Below, piece after piece: positions 17,267-25,959 of a DNA stretch of 64,000 nucleotides. The notes beneath the pieces are model-generated. The model worked only from the letters and a program-made list of their open reading frames with translations, was not told where the DNA came from and ran no database searches. The position numbers and the translations under genes are program-made. Origin of the DNA: Kordia aestuariivivens (lineage in GTDB: Bacteria > Bacteroidota > Bacteroidia > Flavobacteriales > Flavobacteriaceae); contig NZ_JACGWS010000002.1 in NCBI RefSeq assembly GCF_014397005.1, positions 124,001 through 188,000 of the forward strand. The letters run 5' to 3'. Numbering within the stretch: the stretch's first letter is position 1; each line of letters opens with the position of its first letter.

Positions 17267-17500
17267 ATGAATATTGAAGCCCGAAAAATAGAATTTATAC
17301 AAGAGTTTTTGAAACTTCAAAGCGAGGAAGCTATTTCAAAACTTGAAAAGTTACTACAAAAATCTTCGGATAACGAAAAAAATGAATCCATGTCAGTTCT
17401 GGAATTGAATAGAAGAATTGATGCATCAGTGGAAGATTCTAAAAGTGGAAAGTTAACTGAAGCAACTGATTTATTATCTGAAATTGAAGAATGGAGTTAA
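17267..17500 (+). CDS. Putative type II antitoxin
   Basis: A 77-residue acidic, helical protein (SVLELNRRIDASVEDSKSGKLTEATDLLSEIEEW) resembling the non-DNA-binding helical antitoxins paired with RelE/ParE toxins. A GTG two codons upstream (17261) is an alternative start. The last 10 bases overlap the ATG of the next gene, the typical translational coupling of toxin-antitoxin operons. The partner toxin is frameshifted, so this antitoxin may be an orphan now. Confidence 0.7.
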   Translation: MNIEARKIEFIQEFLKLQSEEAISKLEKLLQKSSDNEKNESMSVLELNRRIDASVEDSKSGKLTEATDLLSEIEEWS

Positions 17501-17809
17501 AAATATTTTGGACTGATTTTGCAAGAGCTGAGCTCAGAAAGAACTTCAACTATTTAAAAGAAAATGCAAGTCTCAAAGTTGCAAAAAACGAAACCCGTAA
17601 AATAAGTTCTTGAAACATTAAGGTTAAAAAAACTTCCTAAAATTGGTCAAATAGAATTAAGATTGAACAATAGAGAAAGAGAATTTCGCTATTTAGTCCA
17701 TCAAACATACAAAATAATTTATTGGATAAATAATGATAGAAATCAAATTGAAATAATGGACATTTTTGATACTCAACAACATCCAAATAAGATAAAACGT
17801 ACAAAATAA
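17491..17809 (+). pseudogene. Frameshifted RelE/ParE-family toxin
   Basis: From ATG 17491 the frame reads MELKIFWTDFARAELRKN and stops at TGA 17611 after 40 codons. The +1 frame from 17606 continues (VLETLRLKKLPKIGQIELRL ... REFRYLVHQTYKIIYWI ... IEIMDIFDTQQHP) to TAA at 17807-17809. Joined, this is about 104 residues, with the ParE/RelE features of an N-terminal helix pair, a REFRYLV strand, YKIIYWI and a C-terminal FDTxQxP. One extra A near 17605 explains the break. It is a broken toxin unless the sequence is in error. Confidence 0.8.
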
Positions 17810-17863
17810 AGTCAGCTGTACAAATTTCTAATTGTTGCACAAACCAACAACCTTAACCCAAAA

Positions 17864-18622
17864 TCAATAACTCTTCAAAGTAACCCCAAAAGTCAAAAAC
17901 TGATCTTGTTCTTCTTGCCCAGCAATGACGATACTTTCAAAAGTACGGCGGTAGTTTATTTTAAAGTTCAAAAACTTCCAAATTGGGAGTTCTACATTCA
18001 CATCTGCTTGCCAACGAAAGTTGTTGCTTTGCTCCAGCGAAGGCTGAAAATAACTTTCATGACTCAGAATGAGTTTATTTTTAAACAAACTATACTTTCC
18101 ATTTAGCCAAACAGTAGCGCGCAGCGTATTGATCGTTTCACTTCCATTAAACTCGGAACGGTTAAAGTTCGTTTCGGAAAAGTTGGTATATTCATATTCA
18201 CTCGTCACGGAAAGCTTGAGCCAATTATCGTTCTTGTTCAGCACTTGATACGTAACACCTGCGCCTACTAAATAGCGCACATCAATCTTTCTTCGGAAAT
18301 TAGTACTTGCAAAACCTAACACTAACGGATAAAATTTTCGATCCGGATTTAGGTATAAAAAGTTCAGACTTAAAAAATCTTCATCTGCTTTATCCTTATC
18401 AAACGCTTGATAAATATACGAGTTGGTGGTTTTAAAAACCCAATTCTTCCAAGGTTTAAAACTTACATTTGACTTCGTTCTTAAAATCAAAGTTTCTACA
18501 TTTCCTGATTGCCAAAATCCTGTGATTGAAAGATCAGCTTTTAAGGAAAGTGTGTCACTTTCGTTGATTTGTGCAGAAAGAAAAAAGGGAGAAATTAAAA
18601 AACAATACAAAAACTTTTTCAT
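17864..18622 (-). CDS. DUF481 outer-membrane protein
   Basis: A 252-residue protein with a signal peptide (to FLSAQ) and many alternating hydrophobic/aromatic strands ending in a DQFLTFGVTLKSY closing strand, typical of DUF481 (YdiY-like) barrels. It opens with SLKADLSITGFWQSGNVETL, the usual DUF481 start. It is probably in the outer membrane, with unknown cargo. A 58-base piece of the gene is duplicated at 17131-17188. The gene is alone on its strand. Confidence 0.87.
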   Translation of the reverse strand: MKKFLYCFLISPFFLSAQINESDTLSLKADLSITGFWQSGNVETLILRTKSNVSFKPWKNWVFKTTNSYIYQAFDKDKADEDFLSLNFLYLNPDRKFYPLVLGFASTNFRRKIDVRYLVGAGVTYQVLNKNDNWLKLSVTSEYEYTNFSETNFNRSEFNGSETINTLRATVWLNGKYSLFKNKLILSHESYFQPSLEQSNNFRWQADVNVELPIWKFLNFKINYRRTFESIVIAGQEEQDQFLTFGVTLKSY

Positions 18623-18855
18623 GCTATTTCACGCTAAAATTATACGTTCTTAGAAGCCGAATATAATTATTTATGGTTCAGGAACAATAGTTCAATTAAA
18701 AATTTTCTATTTCAAACGTTTTCGGTACGAGTATTGGCATGCATTCTTCGGAAAATCATGCTTCTTTTGCTCCAAATTTGACTAAAATTTGTACTGAGTA
18801 AAACAAATACAGTGATCATTTTATAGGTGATTACACATTATGAATATTTAGTAGA

Positions 18856-18984
18856 TCTCGATACAAAATTCTTTCAGAATCTCACTCGATCTGACGTTTG
18901 GAGTTTGTATCATACAGCACGTCACTTCGAGTGAAATTGTTTACATTCAGCGATGCTGAAAATGAAAAGAATTTAGTATCGAGA
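18856..18984. repeat. Inverted-repeat element with TCTCGATAC ends
   Basis: The outer 19-base arms TCTCGATACaAAATTCTTT (18856-18874) and its near-complement (18966-18984) bound a 129-base unit. Inside are ACTCGA/TCGAGT blocks. A related unit starts at 63489 (TTCTCGATACAAAATTCTAT), so it is dispersed in the genome. Confidence 0.65.
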
Positions 18985-19045
18985 AATATTTTCTAACTAA
19001 AAATTTATGAATACTCTTTAATAATCATTACTGTTTTACAAGCAA

Positions 19046-19180
19046 TTACGGGAAACCACATTGTGTATGTGTAATCTTTAGTCTACTTTTATGACAAATA
19101 ACAGGAATTGTTCTAAAATGAGTTCCTGTTATTCCTTAAAATTAGTATGATATAGAATTCCCTATATCCATACTTTAGCT
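19046..19180 (+). repeat. Dispersed hairpin element, copy C
   Basis: Longest copy. GTGTAATCTTTAG and CTTTTATGACAAATA lead into ACAGGAA...TTCCTGTT arms and ATTCCTTAAAATTAGT. It lies directly upstream of the membrane-protein gene at 19197. Confidence 0.7.
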
Positions 19181-19196
19181 GTCATTAGAATAAAAT

Positions 19197-19886
19197 ATGG
19201 ACAAAAAAATTAAAATTAGCTCTGATCCAATTAATTTATCAATAAACGAATTGCAAGTTTTAGCAAGAAGTTTAAAGATTGAAGATTGGCAGGAAAAAGA
19301 CAGAAAAGAATTAGTAAAAGTAATTGAAGACATCGCTGTTTACGACCAAAAAAAAGCACAAATTGAAAATATTATAGGTGCCGCTCCAGAAGGATTTAAA
19401 AGTCTTGGACAATTATGGTTTGAGTTTTTTCAAAAAAGTAAAGTTTGGACTTCTGTGATAACAGTTATAGTTGGAATTATAGTCGCATTATCCATAACCT
19501 ATTTAGATAATGAAAGAGATTCCATTAAAAAGAATAATGAATTGAAAAATTTAGACGTTGTAACACAAATCAATAATCTAAATACCGTTGAAGGCAATCT
19601 TGAAGATTTATTAGATTTCATTAAACACCAAAGAACATCTCTAAATGCAACTGAATCTAAAATACAAGCCTTAACAAAAGAAAAAGATCAATTGGAACCA
19701 ATTGTAAATGCTAATAGAGAAGTAATACAAGCTATATTTCAACAACAAGAAGAGAATAAGAAAAAAGGTGTTTTTATAGAACGTCTGATTGGATTTGGCT
19801 TAGGTGTACTCGGATCTATTGTTGCTTCTATTATTTTTAACCTTTTTAGAAGAAAAAAAATAGTCCGAGAAAATAACGTCAGCTAA
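19197..19886 (+). CDS. Two-helix membrane protein with periplasmic coiled coil
   Basis: A 229-residue protein. The soluble N-terminus (1-75) contains SINELQVLARSLKIEDWQEKD, a SAP/LEM-like helical pattern. One transmembrane helix lies at about 83-102 (WTSVITVIVGIIVALSITYL). A coiled-coil stretch of about 85 residues follows, with a second helix near 195-216 and a basic tail RRKK. I do not recognise a family. It sits in the repeat-bounded orphan-gene island. Confidence 0.6.
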   Translation: MDKKIKISSDPINLSINELQVLARSLKIEDWQEKDRKELVKVIEDIAVYDQKKAQIENIIGAAPEGFKSLGQLWFEFFQKSKVWTSVITVIVGIIVALSITYLDNERDSIKKNNELKNLDVVTQINNLNTVEGNLEDLLDFIKHQRTSLNATESKIQALTKEKDQLEPIVNANREVIQAIFQQQEENKKKGVFIERLIGFGLGVLGSIVASIIFNLFRRKKIVRENNVS

Positions 19887-20093
19887 CTATATCTATAAAA
19901 TATAGCTATTATAGGTTTTTGAAAGGTTAATGTTTATTTATGAATACCGCCAAATTTTTAAATTTGGCTGTTAAGATTCATAAGTTAAAAACAAAATATA
20001 AAAATTCGGCTCTTGCTTAATCGAAAAGTATCGCTTACAATCATCTTACTTTTCTTATATTGAGATATTGTACTTAATTAGAAAAAATAGTTA

Positions 20094-20891
20094 ATGAAAA
20101 AAGGAATAATTTATAAATATAGAAATTGGCATGAAAAATTCCATAAAAATGTTCTAATAGAGAATGAAATTTATTTAGCTCCTCCAAATTCCTTCAATGA
20201 TCCTTTTGACTGTAAAATTCCTGAAAACTTTCACCTAATAGATAATGAATCTAAAAGAGAAGAATTTGCAAATTTTTATGTGAATAAACATAAAGAAAAA
20301 TTAATCTCTTTAAGTAAGAAACCTGAAATTATAAAATCAAATTTAAAAGAGAGACTAAAAGTAAATCTAGATGACGAACATTTGTTTAATGAAAAAAGAG
20401 AAAATGAGGAATTAGATAGTTGCTATGGAGTATTTTCCGGAAGTAAAACATGGAAATCTATTTTAATGTGGTCTCATTATGGAGATAATCATAAAGGGTA
20501 TTGTATTGGTTTCAAAGAGGAGCTAATAATAAAATCAAACAAGTTTGGTAGAGGTGGTCATGTAAACTATTCAAAAGAATTTCCGATTAGAAATCCTTTA
20601 GATTTTAGCAATGATATTGTAAAAGATTCATTTATTCAAATGTATACAAAAGCCGAAGAATGGAAATATGAAGAAGAATATAGATTATCAATATTAAATC
20701 CAGATGGATTAACTAATATTGAGAGAATAGTAAAACTAGATGACAATTTTATTTCTGAAGTCATTTTAGGGGTTTCCATTAATGAAAAAGATAAAAATGA
20801 GATAATAGAAATATGTAAAAGGAAGCAATTGAAAGTCTATCAAGCCAAAAAGATTCCATTTAGATTTGATATTACTCGAGAAGAAGTTTAA
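20094..20891 (+). CDS. DUF2971 domain-containing protein
   Basis: A 265-residue soluble protein matching DUF2971. Features are IYKYRNWHEKF, LAPPNSFNDPFDCKIPENF, CYGVFSGSKTWKSILMWSHYGDNHKGYCIGF and EWKYEEEYRLS. The conserved FNDPFD and MWSHYG motifs are diagnostic. Function is unknown; relatives are often found in variable islands. A palindromic spacer hairpin (GCCAAATT/AATTTGGC, 19949-19968) lies upstream. Confidence 0.85.
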   Translation: MKKGIIYKYRNWHEKFHKNVLIENEIYLAPPNSFNDPFDCKIPENFHLIDNESKREEFANFYVNKHKEKLISLSKKPEIIKSNLKERLKVNLDDEHLFNEKRENEELDSCYGVFSGSKTWKSILMWSHYGDNHKGYCIGFKEELIIKSNKFGRGGHVNYSKEFPIRNPLDFSNDIVKDSFIQMYTKAEEWKYEEEYRLSILNPDGLTNIERIVKLDDNFISEVILGVSINEKDKNEIIEICKRKQLKVYQAKKIPFRFDITREEV

Positions 20892-20902
20892 GAAAATTAA
20901 AC

Positions 20903-20965
20903 CCCAAGCTAGCGCGAGTTTCCAACTCATGCCCACAAACAAACTAAAAGCCATTCGTGAATTTG
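20903..20965 (+). repeat. Cassette-flanking direct repeat, left copy
   Basis: About 63 bases beginning CCCAAGCTAGCGCGAGTTTC and ending ATTCGTGAATTTG. Almost identical to 21488-21551. Confidence 0.8.
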
Positions 20966-21058
20966 CGCCAACCTACAGCTTAAAATAAGCAGCTAGCCAT
21001 ACACAACAACGTTGTAAAATATTTGAAATTAACGCTACAGAAAGAAAATTAAATACAA

Positions 21059-21469
21059 ATGGATAACAGTATAATCGGAATTTTTTTTGCACTTGGAATT
21101 AGTTTTTTTATTCTATATTCAAGAAAAGCAAAATGGATAAAACCGAAGATAGTTTGGCTATTCTGCTCTGGGTTTTTAGCTATCGGATTATTTGGTTTTT
21201 TATTTTCTAAACTTGAATTAAGAAATGACAGATTAATGTATTTTGGATTTTGTGTTCCAATAATATATTGGACTTTTGATCGATTATTTAAACGACTTAG
21301 TGAAAAAATTCATGATAGAGACTTTATTCTCTTTTTAAGAAATTCTAACGAGATTGATTATGGGTTTTCAGCCGAAAATCCACACGTTAAAACTTCTGAT
21401 AAATTATTTTCACTTGTACTATTAATAATAATTATTGGAACTCTATTCATTGGAATGAATACTATATGA
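21059..21469 (+). CDS. Hypothetical membrane protein in a repeat-bounded cassette
   Basis: A 136-residue protein with three to four transmembrane segments (about 5-21, 29-50, 58-75 and near the C-terminus). The charged middle is KRLSEKIHDRDFILFLRNSNEIDYG. I do not recognise a family. The gene is the only ORF between inverted 9-base ends GTTGTAAAA (21011-21019) and TTTTACAAC (21480-21488), and between the long direct repeats at 20903 and 21488. It looks like a mobile or formerly mobile single-gene cassette. Confidence 0.6.
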   Translation: MDNSIIGIFFALGISFFILYSRKAKWIKPKIVWLFCSGFLAIGLFGFLFSKLELRNDRLMYFGFCVPIIYWTFDRLFKRLSEKIHDRDFILFLRNSNEIDYGFSAENPHVKTSDKLFSLVLLIIIIGTLFIGMNTI

Positions 21470-21487
21470 AATAAAAACGTTTTACAA

Positions 21488-21551
21488 CCCAAGCTAGCGC
21501 GAGTTTCCAACTCATGCCCACAAACAAACCAAAAAGCCATTTGTGAATTTG
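21488..21551 (+). repeat. Cassette-flanking direct repeat, right copy
   Basis: Second copy of the 63-base repeat, ending 7 bases before the stop of the DUF58 gene on the other strand. Confidence 0.8.
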
Positions 21552-21558
21552 TAATTAA

Positions 21559-22902
21559 CTAAACCAACCCACGCGCTTTCATCTCTAAATACTTATTAAT
21601 CGCGTCAATAGTTAAATTCTCAGGCGTCGTCAAAATAGAGTAGATGCCGTATTTCTTCAATTCGTTGACAATCAAACGTTTTTCAAAGGAGAACTTTTCT
21701 GCAATCACTTTGTCATAAGCTTCTTGAATGGTTGTAGCGTCTTCGTGAATCAATTCATCTAATTCTGTATTCTTAAAAAAGATAACGACTAACAAGTGAC
21801 TTTTTGCAATTCCTTTTAAATACGGCAATTGTCTGTTTAACGCATCTAAAGTTTCAAAATTTGTATACAATAAAATCAAACTACGATGTTTGATATTTCG
21901 CTTAATATCTGCGTACAAGCGTCCATAATCTGATTCAAAGAAATCTGTATTTACATTGTATAAAGATTCTAAAATCATGCTCATTTGCGCACTTCGCTTT
22001 TCTGCAACGACCATGTTTTCTACTTTCTTCGAAAACGTAAACATTCCGGCTTTGTCTTGCTTTTTCAGCACTACGTTACTCATGACTAAGGTTGCATTAA
22101 TGGCATAATCGAGCAAACTCAATTCGTTGAACGGCATTTTCATCACACGACCTTTATCAATCACAGAATACACAGGTTGCGATTTTTCATCTTGGTATTG
22201 ATTCACCATCAATTGATTCTGTTTTGCCGAAGCTTTCCAGTTAATCGTTCGCAAATCATCACCTTGTACATATTCTTTAATTTGCTCAAATTCCATCGTA
22301 TGTCCGATGCGACGAATCTTTTTAATTCCGTACATCGTCAAGTTATTACTAATGGCAAGCAAGTCGTATTTTTTAAGTTGTAAATACGCTGGATAGGTAG
22401 GCACCATGACTTCATTGTCAAAAAAGAAACGTCTGGAAACCAATCCTAAAATAGACATGACATATACATTCAGTTTTCCAAAAGTATATTCGCCACGTTC
22501 GGTAGGACGTAAGGTGTATTTTAATTCAGAAACGCTAGAAGCATCTAATTTTTTCTCAATAGAAAAATCACGTACTTGAAACTGTTCAGGAATTTCGTCA
22601 ATGATTTTTGTGTAAATCGGAAATGTATAATAGTTTTCCAAACGTAAAAACACATCATTTTCATCACCATTCGAGAACTTTTCGGGCGTTTGTCTTTTTG
22701 CTGAAATTCCGGTTCTCGTTAGATATAGAATGACGATATCTAACAACATAAAGGTGATAAAAATCAGCAATAATAGTTTAGAAATATAAAATAAATTTGG
22801 AAATATAAAGCTCACAACAAAACACAGTATGATCGCCAAACATCCGTAAAAGAAACGGTCTTGGAGATAGAGCGATTTAAAAAAACTTTTGATCCGATCC
22901 AC
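21559..22902 (-). CDS. DUF58 domain-containing protein
   Basis: A 447-residue protein with two N-terminal transmembrane helices (about 13-55). A beta-sandwich region precedes the DUF58 core with the signature EFEQIKEYVQGDDLRTINWKAS, then a vWA-like fold (YSVIDKGRVMKM...LLDYAI...HRSLILLYTNFE). DUF58 proteins work with MoxR AAA+ ATPases as a chaperone-like pair, and the moxR gene is 25 bases upstream. Last gene of the six-gene operon. Confidence 0.93.
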   Translation of the reverse strand: MDRIKSFFKSLYLQDRFFYGCLAIILCFVVSFIFPNLFYISKLLLLIFITFMLLDIVILYLTRTGISAKRQTPEKFSNGDENDVFLRLENYYTFPIYTKIIDEIPEQFQVRDFSIEKKLDASSVSELKYTLRPTERGEYTFGKLNVYVMSILGLVSRRFFFDNEVMVPTYPAYLQLKKYDLLAISNNLTMYGIKKIRRIGHTMEFEQIKEYVQGDDLRTINWKASAKQNQLMVNQYQDEKSQPVYSVIDKGRVMKMPFNELSLLDYAINATLVMSNVVLKKQDKAGMFTFSKKVENMVVAEKRSAQMSMILESLYNVNTDFFESDYGRLYADIKRNIKHRSLILLYTNFETLDALNRQLPYLKGIAKSHLLVVIFFKNTELDELIHEDATTIQEAYDKVIAEKFSFEKRLIVNELKKYGIYSILTTPENLTIDAINKYLEMKARGLV

Positions 22903-22927
22903 TGTAGTGTTGTTTTATTAAAATTAC

Positions 22928-23953
22928 TTATCGAGGCACCTCAATAGTTTGTATAATTTGATTGATAATTTGTTTTGAAGAAACACCTTCCATTTCGCGC
23001 TCCGGCGTAACAATGATACGGTGTTGCAATACTGGGACTGCGACTTGCTTGATATCTTCTGGCGTTACAAAATCGCGACCATTCATAGCTGCATACGCTT
23101 TGGAAGCCTTTAAGATGGCAATAGAAGCTCTTGGCGAAGCACCAATGTATAAGAATTGATTGCTACGCGTATTGATGATGATTTCCGCAATGTATTTTAG
23201 TAAATGTGGCTCAATAATGATTTCATTGACTACATTCTGAAACTTGATGATTTGATCTCTTGTTAAGAACGAAGTGATTTTATCAATTTTCTTTCCTTCT
23301 TTTAGTGAATGCTCACGCGCAATGATTTCTACTTCTTCATCAAGATTTGGATAATCCACATCAATTTTAAACAGAAAACGGTCTAGTTGTGCTTCAGGCA
23401 AACGATACGTTCCTTCTTGCTCAATAGGGTTTTGCGTTGCCAAAACCATAAATGGTGGCGCTAGTGGATATTTTGTTCCATCCATGGTAATTTGACGTTC
23501 TTCCATTACTTCAAACAAAGCCGCTTGCGTTTTGGCAGGCGCACGGTTGATTTCGTCAATTAATAACATGTTGGTAAATACAGGTCCTTTTTTAAATTCA
23601 AACTCTGTTTTTTTCATATCAAAAACGGAAGTTCCTAAAATATCACTTGGCATTAAATCGGGCGTAAACTGAATACGACTAAAAGCTACCGTTAATGACT
23701 TTGCCAATAACTTTGCGGTAATGGTCTTCGCAACTCCAGGAACACCTTCAATCAGTACATGTCCTTTGGCTAGTAATGCAGTGATTAGCATATCAATCAT
23801 GCCTTTTTGACCCACAATTACTTTAGAGAGTTCGTGTCTTATTTTATGAATTCCTTCTTGTAATTCCGTCAGGTCAACTCTGTTTGTGAATGATAATGGA
23901 GTTTCTTGCTCATTGTGAGCATCCTGCTCGTTATTTTCTCCTATAAAGTCCAT
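22928..23953 (-). CDS. MoxR family AAA+ ATPase
   Basis: A 341-residue cytoplasmic ATPase. Walker A is GVPGVAKT, Walker B is MLLIDEINRAPAKTQAALFEVMEE, sensor 1 is VLATQNPIEQEGTY and an arginine-finger region LPEAQLDRF follows. MoxR ATPases assemble or activate vWA-containing partners, here the DUF58 protein. It is flanked by DUF4350 (upstream) and DUF58 (downstream) genes on the same strand. Confidence 0.95.
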   Translation of the reverse strand: MDFIGENNEQDAHNEQETPLSFTNRVDLTELQEGIHKIRHELSKVIVGQKGMIDMLITALLAKGHVLIEGVPGVAKTITAKLLAKSLTVAFSRIQFTPDLMPSDILGTSVFDMKKTEFEFKKGPVFTNMLLIDEINRAPAKTQAALFEVMEERQITMDGTKYPLAPPFMVLATQNPIEQEGTYRLPEAQLDRFLFKIDVDYPNLDEEVEIIAREHSLKEGKKIDKITSFLTRDQIIKFQNVVNEIIIEPHLLKYIAEIIINTRSNQFLYIGASPRASIAILKASKAYAAMNGRDFVTPEDIKQVAVPVLQHRIIVTPEREMEGVSSKQIINQIIQTIEVPR

Positions 23954-23989
23954 ATATTGAATTTAATGTATTGTAAATTAATTAGTTTG

Positions 23990-25198
23990 TTATTTCTTTT
24001 TACGGAAATTTTCGACCGCTTTGGTAATGTTTAAAACATCATTTTGATCGAAGTATATTTTTTTCTTTAAAATGTTAATCAGTTTAACGAGTCTATCTAT
24101 TTCTTCTTTCGATTTCCCCGATTTTTGTCGCAGTCGCGTACTAAATTTCTCGTCGAGTACTTGCGTGTTCATCAAATATTCTGTTCGTAAATGTTCTAGG
24201 AAATACGTTATTTTTTTATGCACTACATTTTGATGATCTTTTGTTTCATAGAATAGATTTCCAATCGTTTTGGTAAAATCTACCGTTGTATTTTGAAGTG
24301 GATCTACAATTTTGACAATCCGCTGTTTCCGTTTTACATTAAATAGTATAAATATCAATAGAGAGAGCAAGGCTAAATACCAAGCCCAACGCAATGCGGG
24401 TTGTTCTAGAATAAATCGTAAGGAAGAATCACTTGTGCCTTCGCCAGTTCTAATTTTATTCGGAGAATCAAAAAAGACATCTTTATTTGGGATGTAACTT
24501 AAAATTCCTTCCGAATATTTATAATGATCGTCTTTTAATAAATGAAAGTTGGTAAATGCTACAGGTTGCGTGTGCAATAAGAAGGAGCCATCACCGACAG
24601 GCACTTTGATAAAATTGGTATATATCGAATCAGTATCAAATTTTTGATGCCCTAAAGGTGTGGTTGTGAGCGTATCAATTTTTGAGAAATAAATGTTTTT
24701 AATGCCTTTTTCATACGAGATTTCATTGTTGTCTAAATTTCTATTCGCAAATGAAAGTGTGGCTTCTGTGGAAACTTTATAATCGTACTTTGTTGAAAAA
24801 CCGAGTGAATCTTTTAAATAACGCGGCATTTCGTGCGTAGAAATAAAGATGGTATTTCCTTCGGATGCAAAATCAAGCAATTCATTAAGCGAACTTTCAT
24901 CCGTATAAAACTCTGGACTGATGTTTACATAACTTCCTTGAATTTTGTAGGTATACGTTTCCCAATCGTACTTTCCATTAAAGTATTCGTACGGAGTTCG
25001 ATAAATATTTTTAATAGCGCCTTTGTCTAAAATAGTGGCTAACTCTTTATGAAATACTCGTAAATCATACGGACGTGTTTGTCGTTCATTATAGGTTTCT
25101 CGCCAATCAATAATTGCTGGTTTAGACATTTCGGCAGACATTGCCACAATGATAATGACCACTAAGATTCCGATATATATTTTCAGTCTTTTACTCAT
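23990..25198 (-). CDS. DUF4350 domain-containing protein
   Basis: A 402-residue protein with an N-terminal transmembrane helix (about 6-25) and a periplasmic DUF4350-type domain (RPYDLRVFHKELATIL, GNTIFISTHEMPRYL). A second transmembrane helix near 275-290 and a cytoplasmic helical tail follow. In MoxR operons it is a standard partner of unknown activity. Its start overlaps the end of the upstream DUF4129 gene by 4 bases. Confidence 0.85.
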   Translation of the reverse strand: MSKRLKIYIGILVVIIIVAMSAEMSKPAIIDWRETYNERQTRPYDLRVFHKELATILDKGAIKNIYRTPYEYFNGKYDWETYTYKIQGSYVNISPEFYTDESSLNELLDFASEGNTIFISTHEMPRYLKDSLGFSTKYDYKVSTEATLSFANRNLDNNEISYEKGIKNIYFSKIDTLTTTPLGHQKFDTDSIYTNFIKVPVGDGSFLLHTQPVAFTNFHLLKDDHYKYSEGILSYIPNKDVFFDSPNKIRTGEGTSDSSLRFILEQPALRWAWYLALLSLLIFILFNVKRKQRIVKIVDPLQNTTVDFTKTIGNLFYETKDHQNVVHKKITYFLEHLRTEYLMNTQVLDEKFSTRLRQKSGKSKEEIDRLVKLINILKKKIYFDQNDVLNITKAVENFRKKK

Positions 25199-25959
25199 GC
25201 TGCCATATTTTTGAGGATGAGACTAAAAGATGTTTTGGCTTGTTCATATTGTGCTTTATCAATAGAAAATTCGCCGTACCAAACGTAATTGTATACATAC
25301 GAAGTGTACTGAAATTGTTCTCGAATGTCGTCGTTTTTAATTTCGTAAGTATAATCGAGATTAGTTTTTTCTGGATCATACGAAATGATTTCGGAAGCAC
25401 TCATCTTTTTTAGCATTTGTAAGTATTGATACCGAACTGCCAAGCGATAATCATTGTTTGCGGTTGCTTGCGAAATTAACTTCTTAAAATCGACACTATG
25501 AATATTGGTTTCAACATCTTCGTATTGCACCATTTTTTTGTCAGATCTTTTCCCGAAAACCCATCGTCCTTCACCATTCATAATGGCGCGTACAATGATA
25601 AACACTACAATAATGATGATAATCACATAGACGATATTGGTAAGGTCGCCTAAGAAATCGGCTGCTTTTTCGCGTGAATCAAAATCAAATAAATCTTGAA
25701 CCCAAGCTTCTAGCCATTCTATAAAACGAGAAAACCAACCTTTTGTTTTTTCCTGTTCGTAGACATATTCGCTGCCATCATAACGTTCCTTAAAATCTTC
25801 TTCATACGTTTTTGGTGTTACATTGGAAGTATCTCGTTGTACAGAAGTTTGCTGCGGAAACGAGTTGTTTGCATGCGCAGTAGTTCCCGTAAGAGATGCC
25901 GTTGTAAGAATTCCGATGAGTAGGAACGTGTAGCGTATGTGTTTTAAAAAATGTAGCAT
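25195..25959 (-). CDS. DUF4129 domain-containing protein
   Basis: A 254-residue protein: signal-like N-terminus, linker, a transmembrane helix near 107-127 (VYVIIIIIVVFIIVRAIM), then the C-terminal DUF4129 helical domain (NDYRLAVRYQYLQMLKKMSA, FQYTSYVYNYVWYGEFSID). The last 4 bases overlap DUF4350 and the first base overlaps the previous stop, so translation is tightly coupled. Confidence 0.85.
   Translation of the reverse strand: MLHFLKHIRYTFLLIGILTTASLTGTTAHANNSFPQQTSVQRDTSNVTPKTYEEDFKERYDGSEYVYEQEKTKGWFSRFIEWLEAWVQDLFDFDSREKAADFLGDLTNIVYVIIIIIVVFIIVRAIMNGEGRWVFGKRSDKKMVQYEDVETNIHSVDFKKLISQATANNDYRLAVRYQYLQMLKKMSASEIISYDPEKTNLDYTYEIKNDDIREQFQYTSYVYNYVWYGEFSIDKAQYEQAKTSFSLILKNMAA

Larger units (their letters stand above)
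18623..19196. other. Intergenic region with two repeat elements
   Basis: No gene is visible. 18856-18984 is an inverted-repeat element and 19046-19180 is copy C of the dispersed hairpin element. The remainder is AT-rich without structure I can name. Confidence 0.6.

Noticed and set aside
17491-17809. Programmed frameshift in the ParE-like toxin
   Set aside because: No slippery heptamer or downstream structure is visible at 17600-17611; a simple base insertion is enough.
19197-20891. Coiled-coil membrane protein plus DUF2971 protein as an anti-phage pair
   Set aside because: They are 207 bases apart with a hairpin between, and neither has a known effector domain; linkage alone is too weak.
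20766-20954. Minus-strand small ORF at the left direct repeat
   Set aside because: It lies mostly over the DUF2971 gene end and the non-coding repeat; the right repeat gives a different frame and protein.
20903-21551. Repeats as integron attC sites
   Set aside because: The core sites do not fit the RYYYAAC/GTTRRRY consensus (TTTTACAAC and GTTGTAAAA) and no integrase gene is in the window.
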